DNA of 64,000 bases. Origin: Haliclystus octoradiatus (taxonomy: Eukaryota > Cnidaria > Staurozoa > Stauromedusae > Haliclystidae). This document shows positions 38,093-53,000 of this stretch, in pieces (position 1 is the stretch's first letter; every line of letters begins with the position of its first letter). The notes beneath the pieces were generated by a model. It searched no databases, was not told where the DNA came from, and saw only the letters and a list, made by a program, of their open reading frames with translations. A program made the position numbers and the translations under genes. The stretch spans positions 11,156,538 to 11,220,537 of the forward strand of contig OU744446.1 in NCBI GenBank assembly GCA_916610825.1, read 5' to 3'.

Positions 38093-41000
38093 TTCATCAA
38101 ATTCTCTGCATCACATCTGTCGACTTCAAAAGAAAGACACTTTATGTAAGACACTGAATTCTAAGAATCAATTTATCATTCTAAGAGGAATAAAAATATG
38201 TAATAGGAAAATTTTGTGATTGGAAATTTGTGTTTTTCTGTTAAACAGTTAAATTTTGGAAACAGAAATCTGATAAGAAATAAATGTTTGCACGAAACGG
38301 CTTTAGCTTTCTGGAATCCTGAACATGTTTTAATTTCAACATGTTTTGATATGTTTCTTCCAAATTCTGTTGAGGTTTGACCTATCAATAAAAAGACTGT
38401 TAAGTTTCTTATATATTTTCCCTAGTCTTTCGTGATCTAGGTTAGACTTTTGTTAGACCCTGCAGTTACATGTGTACACACTAAGGAGTTGTGCATGTCA
38501 GGGATTTACACTTGACCAAATTGTGCTCAAAAGCGGAGCATAGTCGTCAAATATTTTACCAAAAAATGACTTTTTTCAACTGGCATATACCGGTAACGGG
38601 ACTGGGGATGATCTAGAATCAATCAGTAACTAACCTAAAGCCAATTCCAAGAAAAGAATTATGAAAAAGTGCGCATCTGAACTAGTCCAGGCCCTTTTAT
38701 CAAAATCTGGTTAGGTCATCTAGAAACACAAGCGTGTAATTTCTGTTTCAATCGATTTTCAAAATTCTTTCTGCATCTGGTACCTTGGTAACATTTACTA
38801 CAACTCTACTGCAAGCTTTGAAATAAAATGAAAAATAAAAAATTTATTGAACAGAGTTTTAAAACTGCATATGACGGTTTATGTTTTTGTTCGACTAACA
38901 TTTGTTGTAATAACTTTTATTTAAAAAGCACACGGTAGGTTTGTATTATATGTACCAAGGTACCAGATGCAAAAACAATTTTGAAAATCAGTTGTAACAG
39001 AATTTACACATTTCGTAGTGCCAATAATCGAGCCATCGCGTATTTGCGGGCGCGTCAAAATCACACAAATCACGCAAAAATACTAACATTTTGAAGCAAA
39101 ATAGACTATTTATAATAAATAAGCATTATCAATCATCACAACCCAGCCAATTCTATTATCTTGACATGAAACGAAACATAGAAATGGTGTTAGATTTTAG
39201 TTACCTTCTAAGAAATTCCCCTCCAAGCTTGTCAAACATCGTCAATTTTTAAACTCATCAACAAGGGTTTGTATGGCCAAGTAAAATATCGCGTGTTGAA
39301 TCGCGAGCAAAATATCAAGATAACGTTGAGTATAGTGAAAGGAAGTCATCAACCCAGTTAGTTCCTGGTAGGGAAATCTATGATTGGCCAGTTTTTATTT
39401 ATTTTTAGATCTAAATGTGAGTAAAATTCCCCTCCGAGGCATTTTCCTACAGTGAACTGGCATTATCCTTCGTACTCGCCATTGTTTTAGCCATGTCGTC
39501 ACGGCAATTCACACATCTCCGCGATGCAAGAAATGATATTCACACTCGGTGTTGTTTGTTGTTGTTTTTGAGATTACCTTTTCCATGTTAAAGATCATAA
39601 TAAATTTACAGAATTTATACTTTTCAGTATAGAGACTCAATATGAAATATTTTAATAATAAGCCGTTTTGATATTTTACATAAAATCTACCCGTCCATGC
39701 TTTTGTAAATAGTTTAACTTAAATTCTGTATAGCATGCTATGGACAATGTTTATGTCGAATAATAAAACATTTGAATATTTTATAACTGTATATCAAAGT
39801 TTTCAAGCTGACATATCAAACCTAGAACGAAAAATAAGCTGGGTAATTGACCATTTCTTTAACAACGCCACAATGACCTACGCTTTTAAAGTAAACAGTC
39901 AATAATATGTAACCACTCGGAATAAACCCAACACGAGTGTATAATTATGTTAAATGATTTATTTCTTTTGAATTGCGATACTTTCCTAACTCTTTCAAAT
40001 AATCTAAGCATGCATATAAATTTAAAACAAATATTTCCACCTTCTTGTTCATAACAATAACAGATGACGCCATTTTGTATTACCAACATGTGAGAGACTT
40101 AGAGCAATCGCACGCGTTATTTTTCAAGACATGCGCAATGTAAAGTGGCCCCATTATAGGCACTACGTGTATTTCTACATGACCTACTAGATTTTGACAA
40201 AAGGGTCTGGACTAATTCAGGTGCGCACTTTTTTATAATTCTTTTCTTGGAATTGGCTTTAGGTTAGTTACTGATTGATTCTAGATCATTCCAAGTCCCG
40301 TTACCGGTATATACCAATTGAAAAAGGTCACTTTTTGAGTAAATGATTTGGCGACTATGCTCTTAAGCAGGTTTTATTGTAATGATGCAGTTTAATTCAT
40401 TATCATTATTTATGTCGATTTGTATAAACCTGTATCGCATCCTTCTCGCAATTCCCAGTATGTTGCAATTATGACTTTCAATATTCGTTATATTAGTTAA
40501 TTCAATATTCTCATACTAATACTAGCCTACTGTAGCTTTGCTATGAAAAGAAGAGGAATGCATAGGCTACAAACATTGACAGAACTTTTTGCCCATAACT
40601 GAAATTTTGGAATGTTTGTATTATCACAAAAGATGTAATACTTTGAATATAGAAACTTTACAAGACTTAAGTTTTTATTATAAATCAATTATAGTGCGGT
40701 GTTGTCTAACTAAACTCTTATTGTATCCTTACTATTTTTGAAAGTCAAATACATAAGTATTGTATATTTGTTCATTTGTTTATTTTGTTTATTGGTACAT
40801 TTATATTTTTTTTATTCTTTCATTGTAGGGCTTTTGTGAGCTACACATACTTCCTATCAAATCTTCATTACCTAGATTGAAAATCAACTGTCTCCAATGC
40901 CGTATCCTTCACAATTAACATCGATATGTCACCTCTCTTAATTTTCACAGCAAGCACTACCCCTGCGAAAAAAGTTCATGAGTTCATGAATGTGAAATTG

Positions 41001-44000
41001 CCCAAAAGTTCATGAACGGTTCATGAAGTTTTGGGCAATTTCACGTTCATGAACTCTTTGTGACTATTCATGAACTGTCCATGAATTGTTCATGAACCAA
41101 TACTAAATGTTCATGAGCTGTTCATGAAGTTCATGAATTGTTCATGAATTGTTCATGAACTGTGCATGAACTGTTCATGAACTCATGGTTTTTTTTCGCA
41201 GGGGTTAACTGTGAAAAAAGTTCATGAATGTTAAATTACCTAATTTTCATGAGTTGTTTATGAACTGTTCTTGAAAATTGGGTCATTTAATGTTCATAAA
41301 CTGTTTATGAACAGTTTATGAACTCAACTATTTTTCCCACATGACCCATTATTATTATGTTCAGTAAAAGCTTCTTCGAAAAACATTGACCTGGTCTAGG
41401 CTTTTTGTCTAATGCTACCTAAGTAAATAATAAATTTTCTTTGTTGTATTGTTTTGTACCCAATTTTATAATCACTTGAATTTTTACTATAAATACTTTG
41501 TAATTTTAATATGTTATTCCTTTTAACCTAAGATGCAATTAAGCTATTGCGAAATGTTGTTTAAACCTAAATCTGTTTATTTTTTGTCGCTATCCTTTAT
41601 CTTGAAATATTATTATGTTGCCTTCCTTAATACAACTTACAGGAGTTTATAGGGTTTGTGTTAAAGGTCCTGGGCTCGATACTTGGCTAGAAGCTGGTTT
41701 CCAATCTGATGCAAGTCACAACTCTCTGCTTCCTGATGCAAGAAAGTAAGCCTGGTTCTGTTTCTGTGTTCCCACATTATTGTTTGAATTATTCATCTGT
41801 TTACCTGAATATATATGTTTCATTTAGACGTAGTTTGGATTATTTTGTCAATTCTTTGAAAAGCAATGTAACTAGTTATGATTCTGACAGTCAAGGTGGT
41901 GAATTATCAATCCGCTTACCAAGTGAAACGGTCCCTCTGGTTACAGGTATGGCATGCCATTTATTACCTAAATGTTTAGCAACACAATAGGGGTTTCTAC
42001 TGAAAAAATACTCTTAAAATAAATTATTGATTCTGACGTATATCGACTGAAAACATTGATTTGTAAAAGTTTGAAGCCGATTCGATAAAAAACAACGTAG
42101 ATATCGATGGTTGTGTTAGTGTGTATTTGCTGCGCGTTTATTTCTGTGACGTTCAATATTCAAATTTGTCTCGAAGTAGTTATAAAATAATATTGAATAG
42201 TAAAACATTTGAATATTGACGTCACAAAAATAGATGTGCGGCAGTATAGACTCTTTAAAACATCGATAACTATGTCATTTCTTATTGGATCAGTATCAAA
42301 ATTTGTCAATCTCTTTTTTCAGTTGATATACATGAGAATCAAATATCAACAATTTATTTGAAATATTTTTTCTGTCGAATTCCCTATTCTGCCTTTGTTA
42401 ACATACAATATCTCATTGTCGTATCTGTTGTCTCAATAATACATTAATGGGGTCGATTTCATGTTTAATTTACAGCTGGTCAAACGCTTAGAATATCAAT
42501 TGAATTTTGTCTAGAAAAACCACAGGGCGGAGTTCAATTTGTATCAAACGGAAATGAAACAGATGCGGTACGTTTAAATTTTGATCATTTTACAATGACC
42601 AGGTTGTTTAGTATCTTAGTTAACCCTGATTAAACAGGACTAGAGATTTATGTTATACAGCTGTCATACAGACAGATAAAGGATAGCAATAAAGCATTAA
42701 CAGACTTGGGTTTAAACAATATATTTTCTTTGCTGTTTTGTTGTGTACCCAATTTTATTGTCGTATGACAATGATTAAAGATATTCATGAGTCAATGAGT
42801 ACAACGCGAGATCCAACATAATCTGATCTTATTCATAAAGAACATCTACTTTTATAGTCTACATCAAAACGAGGTTAATATAAAGAGGTTATATATACAG
42901 GAATAACAATTACGTAATACGACAACTTCCCTTTATCTAAATTAAAGCAAATATTGTTATTACTGATGTTGTCTTTTTACCACATTAATTAATTAATTAA
43001 TCTATTTTATTTATTAACTATAACCAAAACGATTTGGTTGACGAACAATTCTTGATGAACGCCGTATTGACATATGTGGTGAAGATATGTTTGAATCAGC
43101 TGGTTGAACTGCTGATGATGATGTTGTATCGGGTGTGGGGCTAGTCCTACTTGTTTGTTCTAAATTGCAGTCTACAGGGGCATTGCCAATTTGATTGTTC
43201 GAAGCTAATACTGTTCTCTCCCCCAATTTTAACCACGCTGTGTTTGATCCTTTTGCAACAACAAATGCAGCTTTCCGAGAGGGTGTGGAATTTGTTGGCT
43301 TATACATTACGATGTCTCCGGGTACATGATCGGAAACAAAAGGGACTCTGAGATTTCTCCCCATTAAAATTTGTGCAGGTGATTCTCCGCGAGCATTCGA
43401 AGTAGTTCTGTGTACCAGCAAAATCTTGTTTAGAAACGTATCGAAAGAAACGCGCATATTGCGATGCCAAGCTTTCATAGCACGCTTCACTGTTTGGACC
43501 GACCGCTCTGCAAGGCCGTTAGCGCGAGGGAAATAGGCGGGTGATTCAGATTTGTAGCAACCAGATTTGGCTAGCCATGAAACAATAGCGTCATTGACGA
43601 ATTCTTGCGCATTATCGGAAACTAAGTGTTTTGCGACACCGAAACGGGCAAAAAGTGATGAAAATATTCGAATAATATTTGGAGTGGATCGGTCTGGACA
43701 TCGGAAAGCTTCAATCCAGCCGCTACCAGCATCAACAATCATTAAAACATTTCCGATATCTGGAACATGGCCGAAATCCATATGTAATCTTTCCCAAGGG
43801 TCAGCTTTTGGCCATTCATGTACTGATTTAGCAGTCTTAGGGCGCAAAGTACAGCACTGTTCACAAGAAGATACATAGCGGTCTATGTCACGAGCCAGGC
43901 CTGGCCACCAAGCACTCTTTGAGAAAAAGCGCTGGGTTGCATTTATACCTTGGTGGGTAGAATGTGCTTTTTCGAGAATTGAACGGCGGAGCGATGCAGG

Positions 44001-47000
44001 AATAAAAGCAATAGAACCGAAATAGATAACGTCGTTATGTATAGTTAAATTTTGGTTCAAACGCGCAAACGGACGCTCAGCTTCACTGGGATTGGCCCAA
44101 TTGCCCGAAATAATACGCCCTTTTAGAGATTGTGCGATGACATCAAGATCAGTAGCATTTTTTAAATCGGAAAAAGCAATAACTGGCTGAAGAAAAGCCT
44201 CGTCACAGCTACGTGTGACTTCGACAGCAGCAACAATGTCTTCGCGGGAAAGGGTGGAAGACACTGAAAGGCGAGATAATGCATCAGCATGACAGATTTC
44301 AGTTCCGGGCCTGTGTTGAATATTAAAATCAAACGCCATTAATTTTATGGCCCACCAACTGATTCGTGCCGAAGCAGTTTTTGGAATTGGTTGATCAGCA
44401 CCAAATAATTGGATCAAAGCCTTATGATCCGTGATAAGTGTGAAATGACGACCTAAGAGCAGTTGACGCAGCCTTTCTACGCACCAAACAATACCGAGAC
44501 CTTCCCTTTCAGTTGCAGAGTATTTTTTTTCAGCTGGAGTAAGGGATTTTGAAATAAAAATAACAGGTTGGCCATCCTGTGTGAGGACACCAGCAATACA
44601 ATGGTCTGATGCGTCAGTGGTCAATGTCGCTTCTTTTAGCAACGAATATGGTTGAACAATTGGTTTACTTGAAAGTTCAGATTTGAGATTTTCAAACGAA
44701 CGAGCACAATCATTATTCCATTCAAAAGCGGTTTCTTTTTTGCGTAATAAATTTAGCGGTTTTATTTTGTCTGCAAAGTTTGGTATGAAACGCCCAAAAA
44801 AATTCACCAAACCAACAAATGACTCAATTTCTTTTTTATTTTGAGGAGGACGCATGCTGTTAATTTTATTGACAAGGCGATCATCTGGTTGAATACCAGA
44901 AGCTGATATGCGATAATAGCCCAAAAACGAAACTTCAGAAACACGCTGCGTGGATTTTTCCATATTAATAGAAAGCCGCCGTGATTTAAACCGTTCCATT
45001 ACAGCGTTCAAACGTTTGTTTAAAGATTCTTCAGTAGTGGCATAAATAAGGACATCATCCTGATAAGCAATTGTGCCCTTTAAACCTTGCAGGACATCTT
45101 CAATTACATGTTGAAAAATAGCCGAACTGTTGCGCATGCCCATTTGTAAGCGGGTTACGCTATAAAGGCCTTTACTAGTGTTGATAATAGATAATTTTCG
45201 CGCGTTATCGTCGAGTTTTACTTGCCAATAGGCGGATTGCAAATCAATTTTCGCGAAGAAACGCGCACCATCCATTTTTGCAAAAATTGTTTCAGAATTC
45301 GGTAGAGGGTAATCATCGAACAAGATTTTGCTGTTTACATGGACACTAAAGTCTGCGCACATTCGTAATCCACCCGATTTTTTTTTTATCCAAACAACAG
45401 GAGATGCATTTTCTGCCCCGCCCGATTCAATCGGCTCAATAACCCCCATCCTCTCTAGCCGAGTTAGCTCTAGGTCTACAGCGGTTTGGAGTGGGAGTGG
45501 AACAGGTCTAGCACGGCAAAACATTGGCTCAGCACCCTGCTTTAATTTCATAGAAGCTAAAACACCAGTTATGTAAGGGAGTGGCTTCACATCATCATCA
45601 TCTGCGGAATTAACCATCTGGTCACTAACATGATCACGACCCAACAGGCCATAATTTCTATTAGACTCTACTACATAAAATATGATAGAAGTATTTACGC
45701 TATGTTGAACTACATTTAATTTACAGCTACCGATTACTGATAACTCGTGGTCATCATAACATTTGAGCTTACGATTGCTTGGAGTGAGCGGAGGACAATC
45801 CAACTGTTCCCAAACTTTACGTGACAGAACAGAACATGAGGCGCCAGTGTCTTTTAACATTCTCACTTTCATGTTGTTAATACTAATATCTTCAGTAGAT
45901 AGACTTGTATTATTGACATCATCACAGCATAAAATAATGGCTACATCGTTGACATCGTCATTGGCGTCACTGTCATGGTCCACTGCTACATGATTTACCT
46001 TCGCGGTGTCTTTCTTCTTTTTATAACAGCACTGTTCAAGGTGCCCACGTTTGTTGCAATAACCACATCTTTTGTTGAAAGCCGGACAAGCACGCGGAGG
46101 GTGTGTCCCATCACAGAATTTGCATTTATGACTGTTTGAAGCTTTGTTGGTTGAGCTTTTAACATAATTAACGACCACTTTATCTTCATTAGGTAATGTC
46201 GTTCGTTGTAGAAATGTCTGCGTCATATCGTAGAGGCGGACACGTTCTCTTAAATCCTCAAAAGTAGCCGTTGGCATTAGTCGTATATAATCCAGCAACT
46301 CTCTGGTGATTTTGACATCGTTGAAGCAGTTTATAAAAACCAATTTCTTTAACTCTTCTGATGGGTCCAATGTTTCTTTGAACCGTGAAAAGTCGCATCT
46401 TTCACTTTGATAATTGATTCTAGTGTAGACATCTTCTACTGACTCATCTGGCAATTGTCGTATTGCTAAAAATGTAGTGCGTTCAGCAATCAAAAAACGC
46501 TCTTTTGGCTCTATGTATTTACAAGCGATAGCATAAATGTCAGCAAATGGCATTTGTTCAAGCTTCTTTGGTGTAACCAATCTTGACAATGTGATATATG
46601 ATGTCTCTCCACACATTTCTATGAACATATCAGTTTGCTCTAAATACCCGTCTTTGGAAAGATCACCATCTTCAAGATGATCGCGACGGCATTTAGCATT
46701 AAACAAAGCAAACCAAGCGTTTGCTTTCTCGACATCATCTAAGACTAAAATTCTTTTTCGGTCCATCGCAATGTCAGCGAAGATTCTTTGTACTTTACAA
46801 CTCGCAGCGCCAATTTGTCGTATGACAATGATTAAAGATATTCATGAGTCAATGAGTACAACGCGAGATCCAACATAATCTGATCTTATTCATAAAGAAC
46901 ATCTACTTTTATAGTCTACATCAAAACGAGGTTAATATAAAGAGGTTATATATACAGGAATAACAATTACGTAATACGACATTTATAACCACATAGATAT

Positions 47001-50000
47001 TTGCTATAAAACTTTGTAATATTTATTCCTTTTACCTAAAGATACAATAATTGAAAACATTATTTATACCTGAGTCTGTTGATTTTTGCTGTTATCCTTC
47101 AACTTAATACGTTACTCATAGAAGTAAATCAATATTTTTTAAATTAGACATATAATAAATTCAATAGGGGTTCAAAACCAGGTTCCACAATGAGCGGAAA
47201 TATCGCTTATCCGAGTTGCAGTTATGCTCGTTTAACCAAATTATATAATTTGTAAACTTGATGTTCCAGCATTTAATGATAAATTTATTTTAATTTCTTA
47301 ATGTTTCATTTTGTGTTAAAACTATTGATTATAAATATTAATTATTCACTACATAGTATTGATCAGTGTTACAACAATTTAGCTTGTATTGTTTGATACA
47401 AACAAATCAATCAGAATTGGGTAAAATAACAATTTCCAAACAATACACATTGATTTTTGTTTAATTTCATAGAACGATTCACTTTTATTCACCTACAAAT
47501 ATGGTGATGGCAGTAGGTAGGTCATTTTAATTACCTATGTTGTTTAACATATGCTTTAATTCTGTCGATGCAGACTGATTAATGATGTAGCTTGTAAATG
47601 ACAGTTAAGGGTACCGGTAGTACCTAACTGTACTAGTATGCAAAGAAAGATTACTACTGATAGTAGCCTATAATGATGTGTGTCAGATCGGATTTTCAGG
47701 AAATTGATTACGGGTACAAACGCTGTAGTGATTCGAATCAGATCCGATAAAAAAAATTCATAAATCTAATCCGATCCGAACAAAAATTTGAAATTGATCC
47801 GTACAAATATTTTTCATGAAATCCCTAAAAATCTGCGTTTTACAGGGCATCAAAGAAATGTAAAAATCCAGTAAAGTTTTTAATTTACTTTAATTTCGCA
47901 AAGTGGTCTGATTTGTTAAATTGGGTACCTGCAAACATAAAAGTGTGAACTTAGAATACTAAATTGCTGGGTCATGGCATGTGTAAAGTGCATAGAAATG
48001 ATTGATGAACTATCAAATTACGAATGGGTTCAGTCTAACTGTCAACCTAAAGCAGGTCTCAACTCACTTTGCTGTTGATATCATTACAGGTTGTGGTTTC
48101 CATGTATTGATTCTTTTTCAAGTCTTTGTACGTGGAAAATAGAAGTAACAGTTGATAAAGAATTCACAGCAATATGCCCTGGTGAATTATCATCAAAGGT
48201 AATCAAACCATTGTTTTATCAAGATTAATCTTAATCTATGCCAGTTCAATAGGTATGTTAATATAAACTTGATTATATTAAAATTTTTTCATCTAGGTTC
48301 ACACTCCTGACGAAAAGCGTGTGACATATCATTACAATCTTAGCATACCTACTGCGGCACCAAACATTGGTATTGCAATTGGGTAAGAATGAATTTTGAA
48401 TTTTACAATATTTTACTAATGTAAATTGTAAATCTGAAATAGCACAAAGAAAGTAAAGATAATTCCTGGGTCTAGGAGATTAAGACTACGGTATCAACTT
48501 TTAAGCAATTTCATGTTCATCAACTGTTAATGCACTGTACGTGACTGTTCATGGACTGTTCATTAACCTACAAAAAAATGTTTATGAACTGTTCATAAAT
48601 TTCATGAATTGTTCATGAACTCATGGATTTTTTGTACAGGGGATTCCATCATAAAAAAAACAGTTATATACCATGTATGCTGATATAGCGTAGGCCTGCA
48701 TGCGACTGCTAAACTTGTAATGACTTCATAATAAAATATCCAACAATCTTATTGATGAGGCTGGTCTGACATGTGTTTCGTCCCCTAATCAGAGATCTTT
48801 CTGATGTCGTATCTCATCAGGCATTGCATCTGAAGTCCCATTCACAAATTGTATAGATGGTGACAGTCATGGTGTATGTCACATGTGCATTCCTGATTGA
48901 ATAACAACGTGATTGATTAAATCAATTGATGAGACTGATTTGACACTCATCAGAGAGATTTCTGATATCATAGATCATCATCAGATGGTACTTAGAAAAT
49001 CAATAATGATGTAATGCACATTTGATCAGGTGATTAAACTAATAAAACTGCATACATTATTATGCAAACAAAACTTCATGTTGTTTCATACAACCATTAT
49101 TCATTGTTTTTTAAAGTAAAGATCCTCATTTATATATCCTCATTGATGTACAGTCAAACTCGGTTAATATCCCCTCTTTTAATTTCCCACCTTTCTTAAT
49201 ATCCCCACATAAAACTGATCTCTATGTTCAATTCTTCATACAAACTCTCATATTCCGACCTCGCCTAATGTCCCACTTTTCATCCGCACCAGAGGGGGAA
49301 TATTAAGCAAGTTTGACTATAGTAATTTGTCATATAAATAAGAATGATTTTCTTTATTGGTTGAATTTTTTAATGAATGCTATAATCATTGAAGCTTCAA
49401 ATAGGATCATTTTATTTACAATCATATCTGTTATTCAAATCCATTTCTATTTACCAATTATCCATCTTTATAATATGTTTGTTTAATTGTTTGTGAATTT
49501 ATTTTGTAAATAATATCAATAATCTTATTTGTTATTTAGGAATTTTGAGATATACGTTGACCCATCAAATGCAGATATCACTCAGTTCTGTACTCCAGGA
49601 TTGCTTCCTATCATGAAAAATTCTGTCTCAACTGTAAATGAGGTGATGCATCAACATCTTATTCTTATTTATTTCATCTACAGTCAAACCTGTTATAACG
49701 GTCACCTCTACACAGCAGTCACCTGTCTATAGTGGTCACTCTTGCAATGTCTAAAATAGTATTTACTATTGAATCAAACCTGTATATAAAGGCCACCTGT
49801 CTGTAGTGGTCAATTTATCTACCTCTCGTAGCTGGCCGTTATATACAGGTTTCAATGTATTTGCTTCTCATTTATCCACTAGATTGGTAGCCTTTGTGCA
49901 GACAGACTTTTCCTTTGTATAGTCCGTCTGCGTATTGGCGCTGAGTATTGCGTACTAAGTGTTTCTACTGAATTCATATTGAAGAAATATTTCCGTAGTG

Positions 50001-53000
50001 TTGTTTCCTGTCATTGCTCAATTTTTATTATTTTAAAATACTTGTCAATTGTCTTGTTCTATTACCATACTTTATTAGCCAATCACTCAGTATATCTAGA
50101 ATCAACGCTAATGTGAAGACGGACTATACGAAGAAGACACCTATGGACTGAAATTTCCCACATTTTTCATAAGTATTCTAATTCTAAAACAGTTTACTTC
50201 AATCGACGAAATGATAAACATTACCATAATTACTATTTAGTACTAAATTCAACAACCTCTGTATACATGTAAATTTTGTTTTAATGAAAACAGAAATATG
50301 TATTGATAGTTGATTTCAAGTTTGATCATGTATTCTTTGTAGGCCCTACCAATCATCAATAAAATGTTCAATTCATAGAGAGTTTGTAAAGTTTGGACAA
50401 TTTCACTGTCCTTAAAAACCGTTTTTAAAGTTCGTCATCATTGTCAAATTTTATTAAGATTATGATGCGATAAAATATTCATTCTTCAGGGATTCTGATT
50501 TTGATTTCAAGATTTTTCGTGTGTGATTAAATCATGTAAACTTTTTCACAGCTGGAAAGTTCAAAAGCTATTATCATAAAAATCTAATAAAAACTGTACC
50601 TTTTTTCTTGTCTTCCAAAAATAGGAAGCAAATGTTTTGTTCTGATTATAAAAGTTTGAATACAACTATTTCCTTCCATACCTTCTGAGTTTGTATTAGC
50701 CTTCCGAGATTCTCAGTCCCGGAATCACCCATTTTATCAAACCCTGATTGAGATATTATGGGAAGATATATCAGTATATGTAATAAGTATAATGTACTGT
50801 AGTTTAATAATCACTTGAAAAAAACTCGAGTCACGATTGGTGGATTTTTACCACGTGTTTAGCATTTATGACAAGACAACCCACGAGATTCCATGGTAAC
50901 CACTAAACACGTGCAGGTGTGCGGTTATAGACCTATACGTGCACGATTTTAACCAAAAGCTAGAACATGTGTTTCAAAGATGGCGACGAGCCGCGACAGA
51001 TTGAATATTTTTTCATAAAATCAAATTGAATGTATACTCTGTAATTGAAAATTCAACTTGAGAAATTCAAAAAAGTAACAGCTTGGGACTTTCTATATTC
51101 AGATGTAACTTTAACTATATTTTCAATATTGCAAACAGGTTTGAAAAGCAATTATGTTGAAATCTTCGCGTCATATTTTGAAATTATATTCGTAAGAATT
51201 TCATTCCAATTGTATTTAAAGAAAAATCAATGACCTGTTAAATTAGAAAACAAACCATTGTTGTAGTGACATTGATGAGAGACAATTGATGTTCCAGACA
51301 AAGGATATGTTACATGATTATTAAAATGATTAAATCACTCTAGTTCGTTGGCCATCGAAATTTAAACCCACTTGTTCTCTAGCAACAAAGTCGAAATCCA
51401 TATCGTAAACTCGGCGGCCTCGTCCAATAACCCACTCACAAGAGTGATCTAATCCCTCATTACTGTATATGACTATATGAAGCAGTTGAAAAATGACAGT
51501 GACAAATTTTTAACAATTTCACATCACAATATTTTACAATTTTACAACCTAGTTCATGAATATTTTGTGAAATTTACATGAACAACTCATGAACGATTCA
51601 TCATGAACTCATTAGATTTTTTGCTGCTAAGGGTTTATAATCTCAATATCTGTTATCCTAGACATTTGAATTTTATGAAGAACTTCTCAGCTGTCGATTT
51701 CCATATTCTTGTTACAAACAAGTTTTTGTGAATGAGGCATTTGAAGATTACCAATCATTTGCATCCATGACCATTCTAAGGTATGTGCCTAATAGTGTGC
51801 CTTTAATTGAATGAAGTAATTTAATATGAAATCAGGTCTTATGTTACAAACAGTTAATTTGGCATAAAATTGACCGGCGACCTTTGTTCTTGGTCTTCAA
51901 ATGTGATGTGTGATGTACACTACTTGTGGCTTAAGAAATGGCATCCATTTTTCAACGTTGAGCCCGATGGTCAATACTGTAGCTTTAACTTATTCAAGGG
52001 TAGGGCAATGCTATGTTGTAACCTGAACTATTACAAGAAAATGGATTACTGTATGGGTTTAGAATACTTTTGAAAATTTAATGCTTTATAACTATGTAAT
52101 TATTATTATGGGTAATTGAAGGTGAATTAGTTTCAAATTTTCTCTTGCTTCACCATTTATAACTTTCTCATTCTATTTAGCAGTCAATAGTTGCATAACC
52201 ATTTTTATCCTTCGCTATACATCGTGTCAAGGGTTCTTTGTTCACAAAACATCAGATAAGCCTGCTTTTCTACTTTTAGTCTGGAAATGTATTGTTTTAC
52301 ATTAAAATATGTTGATTGAGAGGCATTAGTATACCCATACCATGATCCTGGAATGGCTGGGATGCACATTGCACAATAATAAAATAATACGTGAGGATAA
52401 TTCGCTGGACTGTCTAGAACAACCCTCAGGCTCTTGACAAAAATATTGTTTACACAGGACAAGCATTGATAACAGCAATTTGATGAAGTTGTTAGCCTGT
52501 TCAGAGTTGGTATAAATGTATAATTTAAGTAGACCATAGGATAACACACTTCAAGCATTCTCAAGTTTTATATTGGAATATCATGGTCAGATTCCGACAG
52601 AAGGTTCAGCCTTCTGGAATCCTAGAGGCATTTCAACATTTTCATCTGATTTTTTTTGTTGATGTTTGACCAAGAAATCATAAAAATATCATCTTTCTTC
52701 TGGATTTGCTCTAACCTTCCGGAATCTAGGATTCCAGATTCCTACTTTTGTCGGACCCTGGTCATGGTTGTACTTGTACCTATATATTTATACTGATTGT
52801 TGGAAGGCTATCAAAATATTTGTATGGTATTGATTGATGAAAATGTTAACAAATTTAAATCATGCTATAAATCGCCCCAATTTTCATCCTCTTCAATAAG
52901 GTAGACTCATAAAAAATCGAAAATCAAAATTTTTATTGTAGCCAAGTTTTTTTGATAAACGGATTACTTGTAAATGTTCAAACATTCGTTCGTAGCAACA

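Larger units (their letters stand above)
42759..46981 (-). mobile_element. Ty3/gypsy-like LTR retrotransposon, full length
   Basis: 4223 bp including both LTRs, flanked by a perfect 5-bp duplication TTTAT (42754-42758 and 46982-46986). It lies antisense in TAF2 intron 6. In the element's own sense, a tggcgctgcgag segment lies just inside the 5' LTR as a likely primer binding site, and a purine run (aaagggaag) lies just before the 3' LTR. One uninterrupted ORF encodes gag-like, protease, RT, RNase H and integrase regions; no env is seen. Confidence 0.95.
42674..47103. mobile_element. Older TIR repeat split by the LTR element
   Basis: ggatagcaataaagcatt (from about 42680) and its inverted counterpart tttttgctgttatccttc (to about 47100) bracket the LTR element. 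When the LTR element is set aside, the joined flanks resemble intact copies at 41450-41615 and 37220-37300 (acccaattttataatcac; ctttgtaat...ttattcctttt). So the LTR element inserted into a pre-existing copy. Confidence 0.6.

Noticed and set aside
43014..46766. Endogenous retrovirus with envelope
   Set aside because: The ORF ends after integrase with no env-like region, and only about 90 bp separate the stop from the 3' LTR.
52205..52564. 119-codon minus-strand frame in TAF2 intron 11
   Set aside because: No recognised domain and no convincing splice signals around it; length is within chance for a window of this size.
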